A stretch of DNA of 64,000 bases from CAZCTC01 sp964501335 (GTDB taxonomy: Bacteria > Chloroflexota > Anaerolineae > B4-G1 > SLSP01), in contig CAZCTC010000004.1 of NCBI GenBank assembly GCA_964501335.1, positions 110,980 through 174,979 on the forward strand. Direction: 5' to 3'. This document shows positions 31,899 to 41,077 of this stretch, piece by piece; the stretch's first letter is position 1; each line of letters opens with the position of its first letter. Position numbers and translations under genes: made by a program. Below the pieces are notes generated by a model. The model worked only from the letters and a program-made list of their open reading frames with translations, ran no database searches and was not told the origin of the DNA.

Positions 31899-32441
31899 AT
31901 GCCTGATAAGCAACCTGAGCCTCGTTATTTAGTTCTGGGGCGCGTGCTGCGTCCGCACGGGATCAAAGGTGAAGTGCGGATGGAGGTTATGACGAGCTAT
32001 CCGGAACATGTAGCGACCCTGAAGCATGTTTATGTAGGGCCGGAACACCGGCCCTATGTTTTGGAGAGTGCGCGTACTCATCAAGGGACGTTGCTGCTCA
32101 AACTGCAAGGGGTGGATGATCGTAATGCTGCTGAAGCTTTACACGATCAGACGGTCGAAGTCGCACTGGAAGATGCTGTACCTTTGGAAGAAGGGGAGTA
32201 TTATTATTTCCAGTTGCTGGGGATGGCCGTAGAAACTGACGCCGGCGAAGCTCTAGGGGAAGTGACGGATGTCCTGGAAGTTCCCGGTGGAAATGATGTT
32301 TATGTAGTTCAGGGCCCGCGTGGCGAACTGTTGATTCCGGCCATTGCGTCGGTAGTTCAATCGCTTGACCTGACAGGGCGCCGCATGGTCATTCATATCA
32401 TCCCCGGCCTGTTTGATGCCGAGGAGGTTCGGGACGAATAA
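31899..32441 (+). CDS. rimM: Ribosome maturation factor RimM
   Basis: 180 residues. The N-terminal RimM barrel starts YLVLGRVLRPHGIKGEVRM, and the PRC-barrel domain contains EEGEYYYFQLLGMAVETD, GEVTDVLEVPGGNDVYVV and ELLIPAIASVV. It assists 30S head assembly by binding bS19. ATG 31899 lies 45 bases after khpA and is preceded by CAGGGG only, a weak SD. It is last in the operon. Confidence 0.95.
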   Translation: MPDKQPEPRYLVLGRVLRPHGIKGEVRMEVMTSYPEHVATLKHVYVGPEHRPYVLESARTHQGTLLLKLQGVDDRNAAEALHDQTVEVALEDAVPLEEGEYYYFQLLGMAVETDAGEALGEVTDVLEVPGGNDVYVVQGPRGELLIPAIASVVQSLDLTGRRMVIHIIPGLFDAEEVRDE

Positions 32442-32497
32442 CGGCACTGGTGGAATAATTCCAGCTGTGCAGCGCTTGCTGGAAATTCGCTCGTGAT

Positions 32498-32550
32498 GCT
32501 GACGCCGCAAAGACAATCCTTGCCTTTGCGGCCTGCATGCGGGCGGTTTT
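32498..32550 (+). terminator. Terminator-like hairpins after rimM
   Basis: GCCGCAAAG...CTTTGCGGC forms a 9-bp stem with an 11-base loop, followed by a GC tract and TTTTTG. An additional stem TTCCAGC...GCTGGAA lies just upstream near 32458-32483. This 246-base gap before dprA contains no gene. I could not match it to a known RNA. Confidence 0.5.
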
Positions 32551-32687
32551 TGTTGTTTGATGCGGGAAGGGCGGGGCGATTGGGCCACCCGTAGCTGTTC
32601 ATTTCTGTTTCCATCGACACTTATCGTTGCCAGTCTCACAGGGGGGCCTGTTGAACGGAAGGGCCAGGGAGCGGGGGCGAGGTGAGA

Positions 32688-33803
32688 ATGGAAAATTTAC
32701 ATTATTGGGTGGGGTTCAATCTGGTGCGGGGTATTGGTCCGGTGCGATTGCGGGCCTTGCTGGAGCGCTTCGGCGATCTGGCGGTGGCCTGGGAGGCGCC
32801 GGCTGAGGAGCTGGCTGCGGCTGGCCTGGACCGCCGCACGCTGGCGAATTTATTGCAGGCTCGCCGGCAGATTGATTTGGATCAGGTCTGGCAAAAGATT
32901 TGCGCTGCGGGTGTTCAGGTTTTGACCTGGGAGAGCCCGGATTATCCAGCACTTCTTCTTAAAATCCCCGACCCTCCACCGGTACTTTTTGTCAAAGGGA
33001 CTTTATTGCCGGCAGATGAATGGGCGGTGGCGTTGGTTGGAACGCGGAAGCCGACGACCTATGGTCGGGAAGCGGCGCGGCGTCTGGCCGGCGATCTGGC
33101 CCGGCGACAGGTGACGGTGGTGAGCGGGCTGGCGCGGGGGATCGATGCGGTGGTGCATCGGACTGTGCTGGAAGCGGGGGGCCGAACGATTGCGGTGCTC
33201 GGTTGCGGGGTGGATGTCGTCTATCCTCCCGAACATCGAACTCTGGCGGCTCAGATCGTCGAGAATGGGGCGCTGATCAGCGATTATCCACTGGGGACGG
33301 CGCCTGAGGCGATCAATTTTCCGCCGCGCAATCGCATCATCAGCGGATTAAGCCTGGGCGTGGTGGTGGTCGAGGCCGGTGAGGGGAGCGGGGCGCTGAT
33401 CACAGCCAGTTTTGCAGCCGAACAGGGGCGGGATGTATTTGCGGTTCCGGGGACCATTTTTAACCCGGTCGCGGCCGGGTGTAACCGGTTGTTGCGCGAT
33501 GGGGCCGGGGTGGTGACCGAGGTCCGGGATATTTTGGAGTCCTTACATCTGGATGCGGCCGAGGAACGGCAGGCGGCCCGCCAGGTGTTCCCGGCGAATG
33601 CCACCGAGGCTGCGATTTTGGAGCGACTTACCGGAGAACCCTGTCATGTGGATGAGCTCTGTCGGTCGATTTCGCTTCCGGTGGCGACGGTGACGGGGGC
33701 GTTGGCGATCCTGGAACTGAAGGGGATGGTGCGGCAGGTGGGGCGAATGCAGTATGTGGTGATCCACGAGCCGGAGAGCGATTATTCTACGGATGCCGGC
33801 TGA
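32688..33803 (+). CDS. dprA: DNA-processing protein DprA
   Basis: 371 residues. A small helical N-terminal domain (YWVGFNLVRGIGPVRLRALL) leads to the Rossmann-like DprA core: VALVGTRKPTTYGREAAR, VVSGLARGIDAVVHR, VLGCGVDVVYPPEHR, and NRIISGLSLGVVVVEAGEGSGALITA (each seen in part). A winged-helix-like C-terminus starts near 300. It loads RecA on incoming single-stranded DNA in transformation. I prefer ATG 32688 to the GTG at 32682; GAGGTGA lies upstream. No other competence genes are in the window. Confidence 0.94.
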   Translation: MENLHYWVGFNLVRGIGPVRLRALLERFGDLAVAWEAPAEELAAAGLDRRTLANLLQARRQIDLDQVWQKICAAGVQVLTWESPDYPALLLKIPDPPPVLFVKGTLLPADEWAVALVGTRKPTTYGREAARRLAGDLARRQVTVVSGLARGIDAVVHRTVLEAGGRTIAVLGCGVDVVYPPEHRTLAAQIVENGALISDYPLGTAPEAINFPPRNRIISGLSLGVVVVEAGEGSGALITASFAAEQGRDVFAVPGTIFNPVAAGCNRLLRDGAGVVTEVRDILESLHLDAAEERQAARQVFPANATEAAILERLTGEPCHVDELCRSISLPVATVTGALAILELKGMVRQVGRMQYVVIHEPESDYSTDAG

Positions 33804-33839
33804 TTGCGGCTTGCATCTGATTTCGTCAGGAGTGAGGGG

Positions 33840-34928
33840 ATGGTTTCTACGTCACATCTTTATGCATTGATCATGGCTGGCGGCGGCGGGACTCGATTAT
33901 GGCCTTTGAGCCGGCGCACGCATCCCAAACAGATGGTGAAGTTGTTCGGAGAACGGTCGATGTTTCAGTGGGCCGTGGCCCGGTTGCAACCGTTGTTGAC
34001 TCCGGAACAGATTTTAGTGGTCACGGCGGCCGATCAGGTGGAACCGTTGGCGGCGCAGGCTCCCGAGTTGCCTCGCGAGAATTTTATCGTGGAGCCGATG
34101 GGGCGCGGGACGGCGCCCTGTATCGGGTTGGGGGCGATCCATTTACATCGCCGCGATCCCGAGGCGGTGATGGCTGTTTTGACGGCCGATCATTATATCG
34201 GGCGGGAAGCGGCCTTCCGGCAATTGTTGGCCGATGCGGCGCAGGTGGCGGCGGCGGGGTACCTGGTTACCCTGGGTATCGAGCCGACCTATCCTGCTAC
34301 CGGTTATGGTTATATTCGGCAGGGGGCGCAACTGGCGGTGGATTCCGGGACGCCGGTTTTCCAGGTGGAACGGTTTACGGAAAAGCCCAATGCGGAAACG
34401 GCACAAAAATTCCTTTTTGACGGTCATTATGCCTGGAACAGCGGTATGTTTATCTGGAAGACTTCCCGGATTTTGGAGGAGTTTGCCTCTCTGATGCCGG
34501 ATGTGTCGGCTACGCTGGGGGAACTGGCGGCAGCTCTGGGGACGCCGGAGTATGAATCCCGGTTGCAACAGTCCTGGCCGGCGGTACGTAAAGAGACGAT
34601 CGACTATGGGATTATGGAGAAGGCGCAGCAGGTCGCGGTGATTCCTGCTGAGTTGGGCTGGTCGGATGTGGGGAGCTGGGATTCGGCGATGGCCCTTTTG
34701 CCGGCCGGTGAGGGAGAAAATGTGAGTGTGGGGGAACATCTGGCGATCGATACCAAAGGCACTTTCGTCTTTTCGGCGGCTGATCGTCTGGTGGCGACTG
34801 TGGGAATCGAAAATCTGATGGTGGTGGATACTCCGGATGCCCTGTTGATCCTGCCTCGAGGGCAATCCGAGCGGGTGAAGGAAATTGTACAACGGTTGGA
34901 AACCGAGGGGCCTCGGAACCGGTTGTAG
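33840..34928 (+). CDS. manC: Mannose-1-phosphate guanylyltransferase
   Basis: 362 residues. The nucleotidyltransferase motif MAGGGGTRLWPLSRRTHPKQ is diagnostic, with FIVEPMGRGTAPCIGLGA, LTADHYIG, FTEKPN and GYWNSGMF-like YAWNSGMFIWK downstream. It makes GDP-mannose for glycans. The isomerase half found in longer ManC/AlgA proteins is absent, so this is the short form. ATG 33840 follows AGGAGTGAGGGG. It sits 36 bases after dprA and 12 before topA, so the three may be co-transcribed without a functional link. Confidence 0.93.
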   Translation: MVSTSHLYALIMAGGGGTRLWPLSRRTHPKQMVKLFGERSMFQWAVARLQPLLTPEQILVVTAADQVEPLAAQAPELPRENFIVEPMGRGTAPCIGLGAIHLHRRDPEAVMAVLTADHYIGREAAFRQLLADAAQVAAAGYLVTLGIEPTYPATGYGYIRQGAQLAVDSGTPVFQVERFTEKPNAETAQKFLFDGHYAWNSGMFIWKTSRILEEFASLMPDVSATLGELAAALGTPEYESRLQQSWPAVRKETIDYGIMEKAQQVAVIPAELGWSDVGSWDSAMALLPAGEGENVSVGEHLAIDTKGTFVFSAADRLVATVGIENLMVVDTPDALLILPRGQSERVKEIVQRLETEGPRNRL

Positions 34929-34940
34929 GGAGGATTAAAG

Positions 34941-37283
34941 ATGGCGGATGAAGTGAAGTTCGAGGCCTATTGCGTTAAATGCAAGGTCAAACGGGAAATT
35001 GCCGAGCCCAAGGCTGTTTTTACGGCGAAGGGCCAGCCGGCTTTAGAGGGGAAGTGTCCGGTTTGCAGTACGCGGATGTTCCGAATGGGCCGGACGGATT
35101 TGCATGTCGGCATGGCTCCGAAGCCGGTGGAGGTGCCGCCTCCTACCGGAAAACTGGTGATTGTGGAATCTCCGACCAAGGCGCGTACCGTAGGCCGCTT
35201 TTTAGGCAAAGGCTATACGGTAAGAGCGTCGGTCGGTCATATCCGGGATCTGTTGCGATCGCAACTTTCGGTGGATGTGGACAATGACTTTGCTCCGAAG
35301 TACCGGATTCCTAATGAGAAACGGGCGGTCGTGCGCGAGTTGAGCACATTGGCAGGAAAGATGGCGGAGATCTATCTGGCCACCGACCCCGATCGGGAAG
35401 GGGAAGCGATCTCCTGGCATTTAAGTGAAGTGCTCGATGTTCCGGCAGAACGAATGCAGCGGGTGGTTTTTCATGAAATTACGCAGTCAGCGGTGGATGA
35501 GGCTTTTGCTCATCCTCGCCAGCTGGATATGAATCTGGTCAATGCCCAGCAGGCCCGGCGGATTTTGGACCGTCTGGTGGGGTACAAGCTCAGTCCCCTG
35601 CTGTGGGATAAAGTGCGCAGCCGGCTTTCTGCGGGACGGGTCCAGTCGGTGGCGGTGCGGTTGATTGTGGAGCGGGAGCGGGAGATCGAGAATTTCGTGC
35701 CGGTGGAGTACTGGACGTTGGATGCGGAACTGGCACCGCCGATGTCGCGGCCACGGGAGAAGCGGGTGAGTTTCAAAGCCCGGTTGGCACGGATCAACGG
35801 CGAGGATGTCGATCTCAAGTCGGAAGAGGAGATGCGGGTGATTCTGGCGGCTCTGAAGCCGGCTGCCTTTGAGGTATCCAAGCTCAAAGAAGGTCAGCGG
35901 CGGCGGCAGCCTGCGGCTCCCTATACGACCAGTACGTTGCAGCAGGAAGCTTCGCGTAAACTGGGGTTCACGGCCCAGCGGACGATGCGGGTGGCGCAGC
36001 AGTTATATGAAGGGTTGGATGTGGGGGAGGGTCAGCCGATCGGTTTGATCACCTACATGCGTACCGACAGCACCAATGTGGCCGTGGCGGCTCAAACCGA
36101 AGCGCGGCGGTTTATCACGGATCGTTACGGCAACGATTTTGTTCCGGCTCAGGCCCCGGTCTACAAGACTCGCGCGAAAGGGGCGCAGGAAGCTCACGAA
36201 GCGATCCGTCCGACGAGTGTATTGCGGACGCCGGAGGGGATTAAGGGATCGTTGAGCAGCGAGCAATTCCGGCTTTACGATCTGATCTGGCGGCGATTTG
36301 TGGCCAGTCAGATGGAACCGGCGCTCTATGACACGTTGGGCGTAGAGATTGCGGCGGGCCAGGATCCGGAATGGCCCTATCTGTTCCGCGCTTCGGGGTC
36401 GGTGCTGCGTTTTGCCGGGTTCCTGGTGGTATATGAAGAGACCCGGGATGAGGATGCTCAGGAGGAAATGGTGCAGCCGCTGCCGCCCTTGACGGTAGGG
36501 GAGCGGTTGGATCTGCTGAAGCTGTTGCCCGAGCAACATTTTACGCAGCCGCCGCCGCGTTATACCGACGCCAGTTTGATCCGCTCGCTGGAAGAGTATG
36601 GGATCGGGCGGCCTTCAACGTATGCGTCAATCCTGGCCAATATTCAGCAGCGCGGCTATGTGCTACGTGAGACGCGTCGGTATTTGCCGACGGAGACCGG
36701 GATGCTGGTTAACGATCTGCTGGTGGCCAATTTCCCCGATATCATCAGCGTCGATTTTACGGCGGAGATGGAATCGGGGTTGGATGAGGTCGCGGAGGGG
36801 GAGGCGGATTGGGTTGCGCTGGTGCGCAATTTCTATACCCCGTTTGAGGCCGCGGTCAGTAAGGCCGAATCGAGCATTGAAAAGCACGATCAGGTGGAAT
36901 ATGTGGGGCGCGATTGCCCCGATTGTGGCTCCCCCTTGATTATTCGCTGGGGACGCTATGGGAAGTTTGTGGGCTGTTCGCGATTCCCTGAGTGTCGGCA
37001 TACGGAACCCTGGTTGGAAAAGACCGGAGCGGTCTGTCCAAAATGCAGTGGTGAACTGGTGGTGAAACGCACCCGGAAGGGCCGGCTCTTTTATGGTTGT
37101 GCCCGTTGGCCGGAATGCGATTTCACTTCCTGGAAGCGGCCCCTGGCCCGACCCTGCCCGCGGTGCAACGGATTACTGGTGGAAATCCGCAAGGATGCCG
37201 CTCAGTGTCTGACCTGTGAGACGCAGTTCCCTCTGGAACAGGTGGAAACCGAGGAAGTCCAGAAGGTGGAATCGGCCGGTTAG
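34941..37283 (+). CDS. topA: DNA topoisomerase I with an N-terminal zinc-ribbon (DUF5679-like) extension
   Basis: 780 residues. The first 60 form a zinc ribbon not found in ordinary TopA: AYCVKCKVKREI, then GKCPVCSTRMFRMG, with four Cys in two CxxC knuckles, resembling DUF5679. The TOPRIM domain starts at KLVIVESPTKARTVGRFLG near 70, followed by DPDREGEAI. The catalytic Tyr is in LITYMRTDST near 372, and SYGIGRPSTYA-like EEYGIGRPSTYA near 555. The C-terminus holds three or four Cys4 ribbons (CPDCGS...CSRFPEC, CPKCSG...CARWPEC, CPRCNG...CLTC). It relaxes negative supercoils. ATG 34941 follows GGGAGGATTAAAG. A hairpin lies after the stop. Confidence 0.95.
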   Translation: MADEVKFEAYCVKCKVKREIAEPKAVFTAKGQPALEGKCPVCSTRMFRMGRTDLHVGMAPKPVEVPPPTGKLVIVESPTKARTVGRFLGKGYTVRASVGHIRDLLRSQLSVDVDNDFAPKYRIPNEKRAVVRELSTLAGKMAEIYLATDPDREGEAISWHLSEVLDVPAERMQRVVFHEITQSAVDEAFAHPRQLDMNLVNAQQARRILDRLVGYKLSPLLWDKVRSRLSAGRVQSVAVRLIVEREREIENFVPVEYWTLDAELAPPMSRPREKRVSFKARLARINGEDVDLKSEEEMRVILAALKPAAFEVSKLKEGQRRRQPAAPYTTSTLQQEASRKLGFTAQRTMRVAQQLYEGLDVGEGQPIGLITYMRTDSTNVAVAAQTEARRFITDRYGNDFVPAQAPVYKTRAKGAQEAHEAIRPTSVLRTPEGIKGSLSSEQFRLYDLIWRRFVASQMEPALYDTLGVEIAAGQDPEWPYLFRASGSVLRFAGFLVVYEETRDEDAQEEMVQPLPPLTVGERLDLLKLLPEQHFTQPPPRYTDASLIRSLEEYGIGRPSTYASILANIQQRGYVLRETRRYLPTETGMLVNDLLVANFPDIISVDFTAEMESGLDEVAEGEADWVALVRNFYTPFEAAVSKAESSIEKHDQVEYVGRDCPDCGSPLIIRWGRYGKFVGCSRFPECRHTEPWLEKTGAVCPKCSGELVVKRTRKGRLFYGCARWPECDFTSWKRPLARPCPRCNGLLVEIRKDAAQCLTCETQFPLEQVETEEVQKVESAG

Positions 37284-37332
37284 TCCGGCCTGCGTTTCAA
37301 GTCACGCGAGGGGTATAGCGGTTGTAACCCAC

Positions 37333-37368
37333 ACTTTTCGCGCCCTGCCTGGCAGGGCGCGAAAAGTG
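37333..37368. terminator. Hairpin between topA and the chromate-transporter gene
   Basis: Perfect 16-bp stem (37333-37348 region with 37353-37368) and a 5-base loop. It has no T-tract and ends 20 bases before the next ATG, so it may also hold structure in the leader. Confidence 0.55.
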
Positions 37369-37387
37369 CTATTCAAAGGAGGTCACT

Positions 37388-37945
37388 ATGTTGCTATGGG
37401 ATATTTTCATACTGTTCACGCGCGTGGCGCTGGTCTCCTGGGGCGGCGGGCCGGCTTCGATGGCGCTGATGCAGCGAGAGACGACGGCTGTGGGGTGGGT
37501 GACCACGGATGAGTTTGCAGATGCTCTGGCGGTCGGTAATGCTTTGCCGGGACCGATTGCGCCGCAGGTTTCTGCCTACATCGGTTATAAGATCGCCGGT
37601 TTTCCGGGCGCAATTGCCGCCACGTTGGGGACGGTTTTGCCGGCGACGCTTTTGATGTTGGTGATGATTATCTTTTTCTTTAGGATTAAAGACGATCCGA
37701 ATATCAAGGCGATGTTGACGGCGGTGCGGCCGGTGGTGGTCGGGTTGCTGGTCTGGACCGCTTTAGAGATGGGGCGGACGGTTTTTGTGGGCAAGTCGCA
37801 GTTGCCTTTGGGAACGACACTGGCTCAGAGTTGGGATAAGATTTTGATTGCCGGGGTGGCTTTTGGTATTTTTACCTTCACCCGGGTCAATCCGGTCTTT
37901 GTGATCATCGGCGCGGCGGCGTTGGGGTGGGTGTTGTACCATTAG
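37388..37945 (+). CDS. Half-size chromate transporter (CHR family), unpaired
   Basis: 185 residues, one CHR domain: FILFTRVALVSWGGGPASMAL, ALAVGNALPGPIAPQVSAYIG with the conserved LPGP, and five or six hydrophobic helices. Short CHR proteins normally come as adjacent pairs that work as heterodimers; no second half gene is next to this one (topA precedes, cvpA follows). Its partner may be elsewhere, or it may be a homodimer. The substrate (chromate or another anion) is family inference. ATG 37388 follows AGGAGGTCACT. Confidence 0.87.
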   Translation: MLLWDIFILFTRVALVSWGGGPASMALMQRETTAVGWVTTDEFADALAVGNALPGPIAPQVSAYIGYKIAGFPGAIAATLGTVLPATLLMLVMIIFFFRIKDDPNIKAMLTAVRPVVVGLLVWTALEMGRTVFVGKSQLPLGTTLAQSWDKILIAGVAFGIFTFTRVNPVFVIIGAAALGWVLYH

Positions 37946-38001
37946 GCGGGCCTGTTTTCAGGGCAGATCCTGGTTTCATTTCGGTAGCAATTTGGTTATA
38001 G

Positions 38002-38010
38002 TGGTATAAT
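38002..38010 (+). promoter_or_regulatory. Extended -10 promoter of cvpA-mutS2
   Basis: TGGTATAAT (38002-38010) is a perfect extended -10 with no good -35 upstream, about 35 bases before AAGGAGGAAGCGATG of cvpA. Confidence 0.55.
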
Positions 38011-38050
38011 CCCACCGTGGCGCTATTTCGTACTTAATAAGGAGGAAGCG

Positions 38051-38542
38051 ATGAACATCCTGGATATCTTTTTGATTCTAATGGTTTTGACTGGAGTTGT
38101 TCTGGGCGCTGTTTTTCGCATTTTTCGGAGTGGGCTGATGCTTCTTTGCTTTTACATTTCTGCTCTTGTGGCGGCGATAGGGTATAAGCCTCTTACCAAG
38201 TTACTGAAATACTTCGGTTCAGGATTAAAGATGGAGCTTTTGATTTTCGTGATATTGTTTGTGCTGCTTTTTGTGATCCTGATGGCTGTCATGAAATGGG
38301 CTTTTCCGGATACCCGCTTTATGAAGCTGGGGTTTTTGGACCATTTGGGCGGGGCGGGCATTGGGGTTGTGGTGGGCGCCTTGTTCGGGGCGTTGCTCTT
38401 TGCTCTGTTGAAAATGTGGGATGCCAATTTTGTGTGGCAATCGGCGTTAGGCGGAGTTTTCAGTATGGTCTTGAGGATTTTTGATTACTCTGTCATGTTT
38501 ATGTTTCCGGGAGGTTTCCCGACCATTCTGATGCCAACCTGA
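38051..38542 (+). CDS. CvpA-family membrane protein
   Basis: 163 residues with four or five hydrophobic helices: 4-22, 27-45, 60-82 (MELLIFVILFVLLFVILMAV), 98-120 (HLGGAGIGVVVGALFGALL) and perhaps 132-152. CvpA proteins are membrane proteins of unclear role, named for colicin V production. The call rests on the fold pattern and on the position just before mutS2, where Firmicutes and others carry a CvpA gene (yshB in Bacillus). ATG 38051 follows AAGGAGGAAGCG. It is 40 bases from mutS2. Confidence 0.75.
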   Translation: MNILDIFLILMVLTGVVLGAVFRIFRSGLMLLCFYISALVAAIGYKPLTKLLKYFGSGLKMELLIFVILFVLLFVILMAVMKWAFPDTRFMKLGFLDHLGGAGIGVVVGALFGALLFALLKMWDANFVWQSALGGVFSMVLRIFDYSVMFMFPGGFPTILMPT

Positions 38543-38582
38543 TCTTTAAGGAAAAGTTCAGGGCTGATTTGGAGAGATAACG

Positions 38583-40988
38583 ATGAATCGTCATTGGGAG
38601 ACTTTGGAATATCCAAAGATTTTGAATCGGTTGGCCCGTTACACGGATTTCTCGTTAGGGGCAGAGCTGGTGCAGCAACTTGAACCGGCTCCGGTGCTGG
38701 CGGAGGCGCGTGAGCGTCTGGCGTTGACCCGGGAAGCACGTTCTTTGTTAAATGCCCGTTCGGATATGGATCTGGGCGGCGTGAGCGATTTGCGGTTCCT
38801 GGTTGATCGGGCGCGCCATGCGGCAACGCTGGTGGGGTCTGAGTTGTTGCAGGTTCGGGACACGTTGATTGCGGCGGAGCGGTTGGCCCGTTTCTTTGGC
38901 CGCATGGAAGTGCAATTTCCGGGGCTGGCGGATATCGCGGGGCGGATCCGGCCGCTGCCGCAGCTGGAAGAGGCCATTTCCCGAGTGCTGGACGATCGCG
39001 GCGAAGTACGGGATTCGGCGACGCCGGAGCTGGCGCGAATTCGCCATGAGTTGCGGGTCACGCAGGACCGGTTGCAGGAGCGGCTGCGGCGGATGATCAG
39101 TTCGTCGGAGGTGGCCCCCTATTTGCAGGATGCCATGATTACCCGTCGGGAAGGCCGGCTGGTGATTCCGGTGAAAGCGGATTTCAAAGGCCATGTGCCG
39201 GGGGTGGTCCACGATCGCTCGTCGAGTGGGGTGACCCTGTTTGTCGAGCCGTTGGCCGTGGTGGAGATGAACAATGCCGTGCGGGAAGGCCGACTGGCGG
39301 AAGAGGAAGAGGTCAACCGCATTCTGGCCGCTTTGACCGGGCAGGTGGCCCATGCGGCGGATGCGATCGATGCTTCGATGCTGGCGCTGGGCGAACTGGA
39401 TCTAACCTTTGCCAAGGCCCGTTATGCAGAAGAGATCATGGCCAGCGAGCCGGAGTTGTTGCCGATTCCGGAGAAGGCGCCGATGCGCGGAGAAGACAAC
39501 TTCCATCCGGGAAGCGTGGTGCGGTTGCGGGGCGCGCGGCATCCTTTGCTCGATCCGGTACGGGTGGTAGCGATCGATGTGGATCTGGATGAACAGACGC
39601 ATATTGCGGTGATCACCGGTCCCAATACGGGCGGTAAAACGGTGACGCTGAAGACGGTCGGTTTGATGACCTTGATGGCTCAAGCCGGTCTGCATATTCC
39701 GGTCGATCCCGGGTCGGCAATCTCTTTCTTTGAGACGATCTACGCCGATATCGGCGATGAACAATCGATCGAACAGAGCCTTTCAACTTTTTCGGCCCAT
39801 CTGGCCAACATGCTCTCTTTTCTGGAGGAGACCGGGGCGCGTTCGCTGGTATTGTTGGATGAATTGGGTGCGGGGACCGATCCGGCGGAAGGCTCGGCTC
39901 TGGCCCGTGCTTTAATGGAAGAGTTCCGTCATCGCCGGGTGACCGGGTTGGTGGCGACGCACTATCCGGAGTTGAAACTGTATGCCCATGCCACACCGGG
40001 AGTGATCAATGCGTCGATGGAGTTCGATCCGGAGACCCTTTCTCCGACCTATCGATTGACGATCGGGTTGCCGGGCCGTTCCAATGCGTTTGCGATTGCT
40101 CGCCGGCTGGGGATGCCGGAGGCGATTGTCCGGGAGGCGCAGGCGATGGTTTCCGGTGAGTCGTTGCGGGCTGAAGATATGCTGGCCGATTTGCATGAGT
40201 TGCGGATTCAGACGGCGCAGGCGCGAGATGAAGCCCGTCAGGCCCGGCGGGAATCGGAGACGACAGCTTTGAAGCTGCGTGAGCGGCTTTCCGGGATCGA
40301 AAAAGAGCGTCGTGACGTGCTGGACAAGGCCCGTCATGAGGCTGATCAGGAACTGGAACTGGTGCGGGATGAGGTGCGGCGATTGCGACAACGGATGGCG
40401 GCGGTGCCGCAACCCGAAGTACGGCAGGTGATCGAAGAAGTCCAGTCGGCTGTGACTGTGGTCGAAGAGCTGGTCCGGCAGAAACCTGTGTCGGCGCCGG
40501 TTGAAGAATTGCCGTTGCCGGAACCGATTGCCGGAGCTCCTCGCGTGGGAGATACGGTGCGGTTGCGGACGTTGGGGATGCAGGGAACGCTGGTCTCTCT
40601 GGAAAGCGGCGGGGCGGTCGTGCAGGCCGGGCCGGCGCGGATGCGGGTGGCTGTGGAAGATCTGGAGCTGGTCCAGCGGCGGCGGGCTCGCAACGACGAA
40701 GGCGAGACCGTCTTTGTGCCGGCGCGTGGTCCTTCGCCGGGTTTGCAGCTGGATCTGCGGGGGATGACCGGAGAAGAGGCGCTGGAACGGTTGGAGCGCT
40801 ATCTCGATGAGGCCGGCCGGGCAGAATTGCCCTGGGTGCGGATAGTCCATGGCAAAGGTACCGGCACGTTGCGACGGGAAGTCCGCCGTTATCTGCATAC
40901 CCATCCGTTGGTGGCTTCTTATGAAGCGGCGGCGGAAGGGGAGGGCGGTGAAGGCGCGACTGTGGTGCATCTGGTAACCGGGAATTAG
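38583..40988 (+). CDS. mutS2: MutS2 endonuclease/ATPase
   Basis: 801 residues. The core and lever regions are followed by the ABC ATPase domain with Walker A GPNTGGKT at 346-353, IYADIGDEQSIEQSLSTFSAH (Q-loop/signature, seen in part) and LVLLDELGAGTDP as Walker B. A long coiled coil follows near 500-625 (Arg/Glu-rich), then an SH3-like segment (GDTVRLRTLGMQGTLV). The Smr nuclease domain is near 718-795 (LDLRGMTGEEAL, VRIVHGKGTGTLR). MutS2 suppresses recombination or splits collided ribosomes depending on species. ATG 38583 follows GGAGAGATAACG. A 19-bp hairpin follows. Confidence 0.95.
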   Translation: MNRHWETLEYPKILNRLARYTDFSLGAELVQQLEPAPVLAEARERLALTREARSLLNARSDMDLGGVSDLRFLVDRARHAATLVGSELLQVRDTLIAAERLARFFGRMEVQFPGLADIAGRIRPLPQLEEAISRVLDDRGEVRDSATPELARIRHELRVTQDRLQERLRRMISSSEVAPYLQDAMITRREGRLVIPVKADFKGHVPGVVHDRSSSGVTLFVEPLAVVEMNNAVREGRLAEEEEVNRILAALTGQVAHAADAIDASMLALGELDLTFAKARYAEEIMASEPELLPIPEKAPMRGEDNFHPGSVVRLRGARHPLLDPVRVVAIDVDLDEQTHIAVITGPNTGGKTVTLKTVGLMTLMAQAGLHIPVDPGSAISFFETIYADIGDEQSIEQSLSTFSAHLANMLSFLEETGARSLVLLDELGAGTDPAEGSALARALMEEFRHRRVTGLVATHYPELKLYAHATPGVINASMEFDPETLSPTYRLTIGLPGRSNAFAIARRLGMPEAIVREAQAMVSGESLRAEDMLADLHELRIQTAQARDEARQARRESETTALKLRERLSGIEKERRDVLDKARHEADQELELVRDEVRRLRQRMAAVPQPEVRQVIEEVQSAVTVVEELVRQKPVSAPVEELPLPEPIAGAPRVGDTVRLRTLGMQGTLVSLESGGAVVQAGPARMRVAVEDLELVQRRRARNDEGETVFVPARGPSPGLQLDLRGMTGEEALERLERYLDEAGRAELPWVRIVHGKGTGTLRREVRRYLHTHPLVASYEAAAEGEGGEGATVVHLVTGN

Positions 40989-41008
40989 GTTAGATCTGTT
41001 CCTTATCG

Positions 41009-41049
41009 TTATGTCAGCGCGCCCCTCGATGAGGGGCGCGCTGACATAA
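41009..41049. terminator. 19-bp perfect hairpin after mutS2
   Basis: Arms 41009-41027 and 41031-41049, loop GAT. It starts 20 bases after the mutS2 stop and has no T-tract after it. It may stabilise the mutS2 mRNA end or reduce read-through into the next gene. Confidence 0.6.
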
Positions 41050-41077
41050 TCAGTAGAGTTAAAATGAGGTTGGGAAA

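Noticed and set aside
32442..32687. Possible riboswitch or 6S-type RNA before dprA
   Set aside because: Only two simple hairpins could be supported; no known consensus was recognised.
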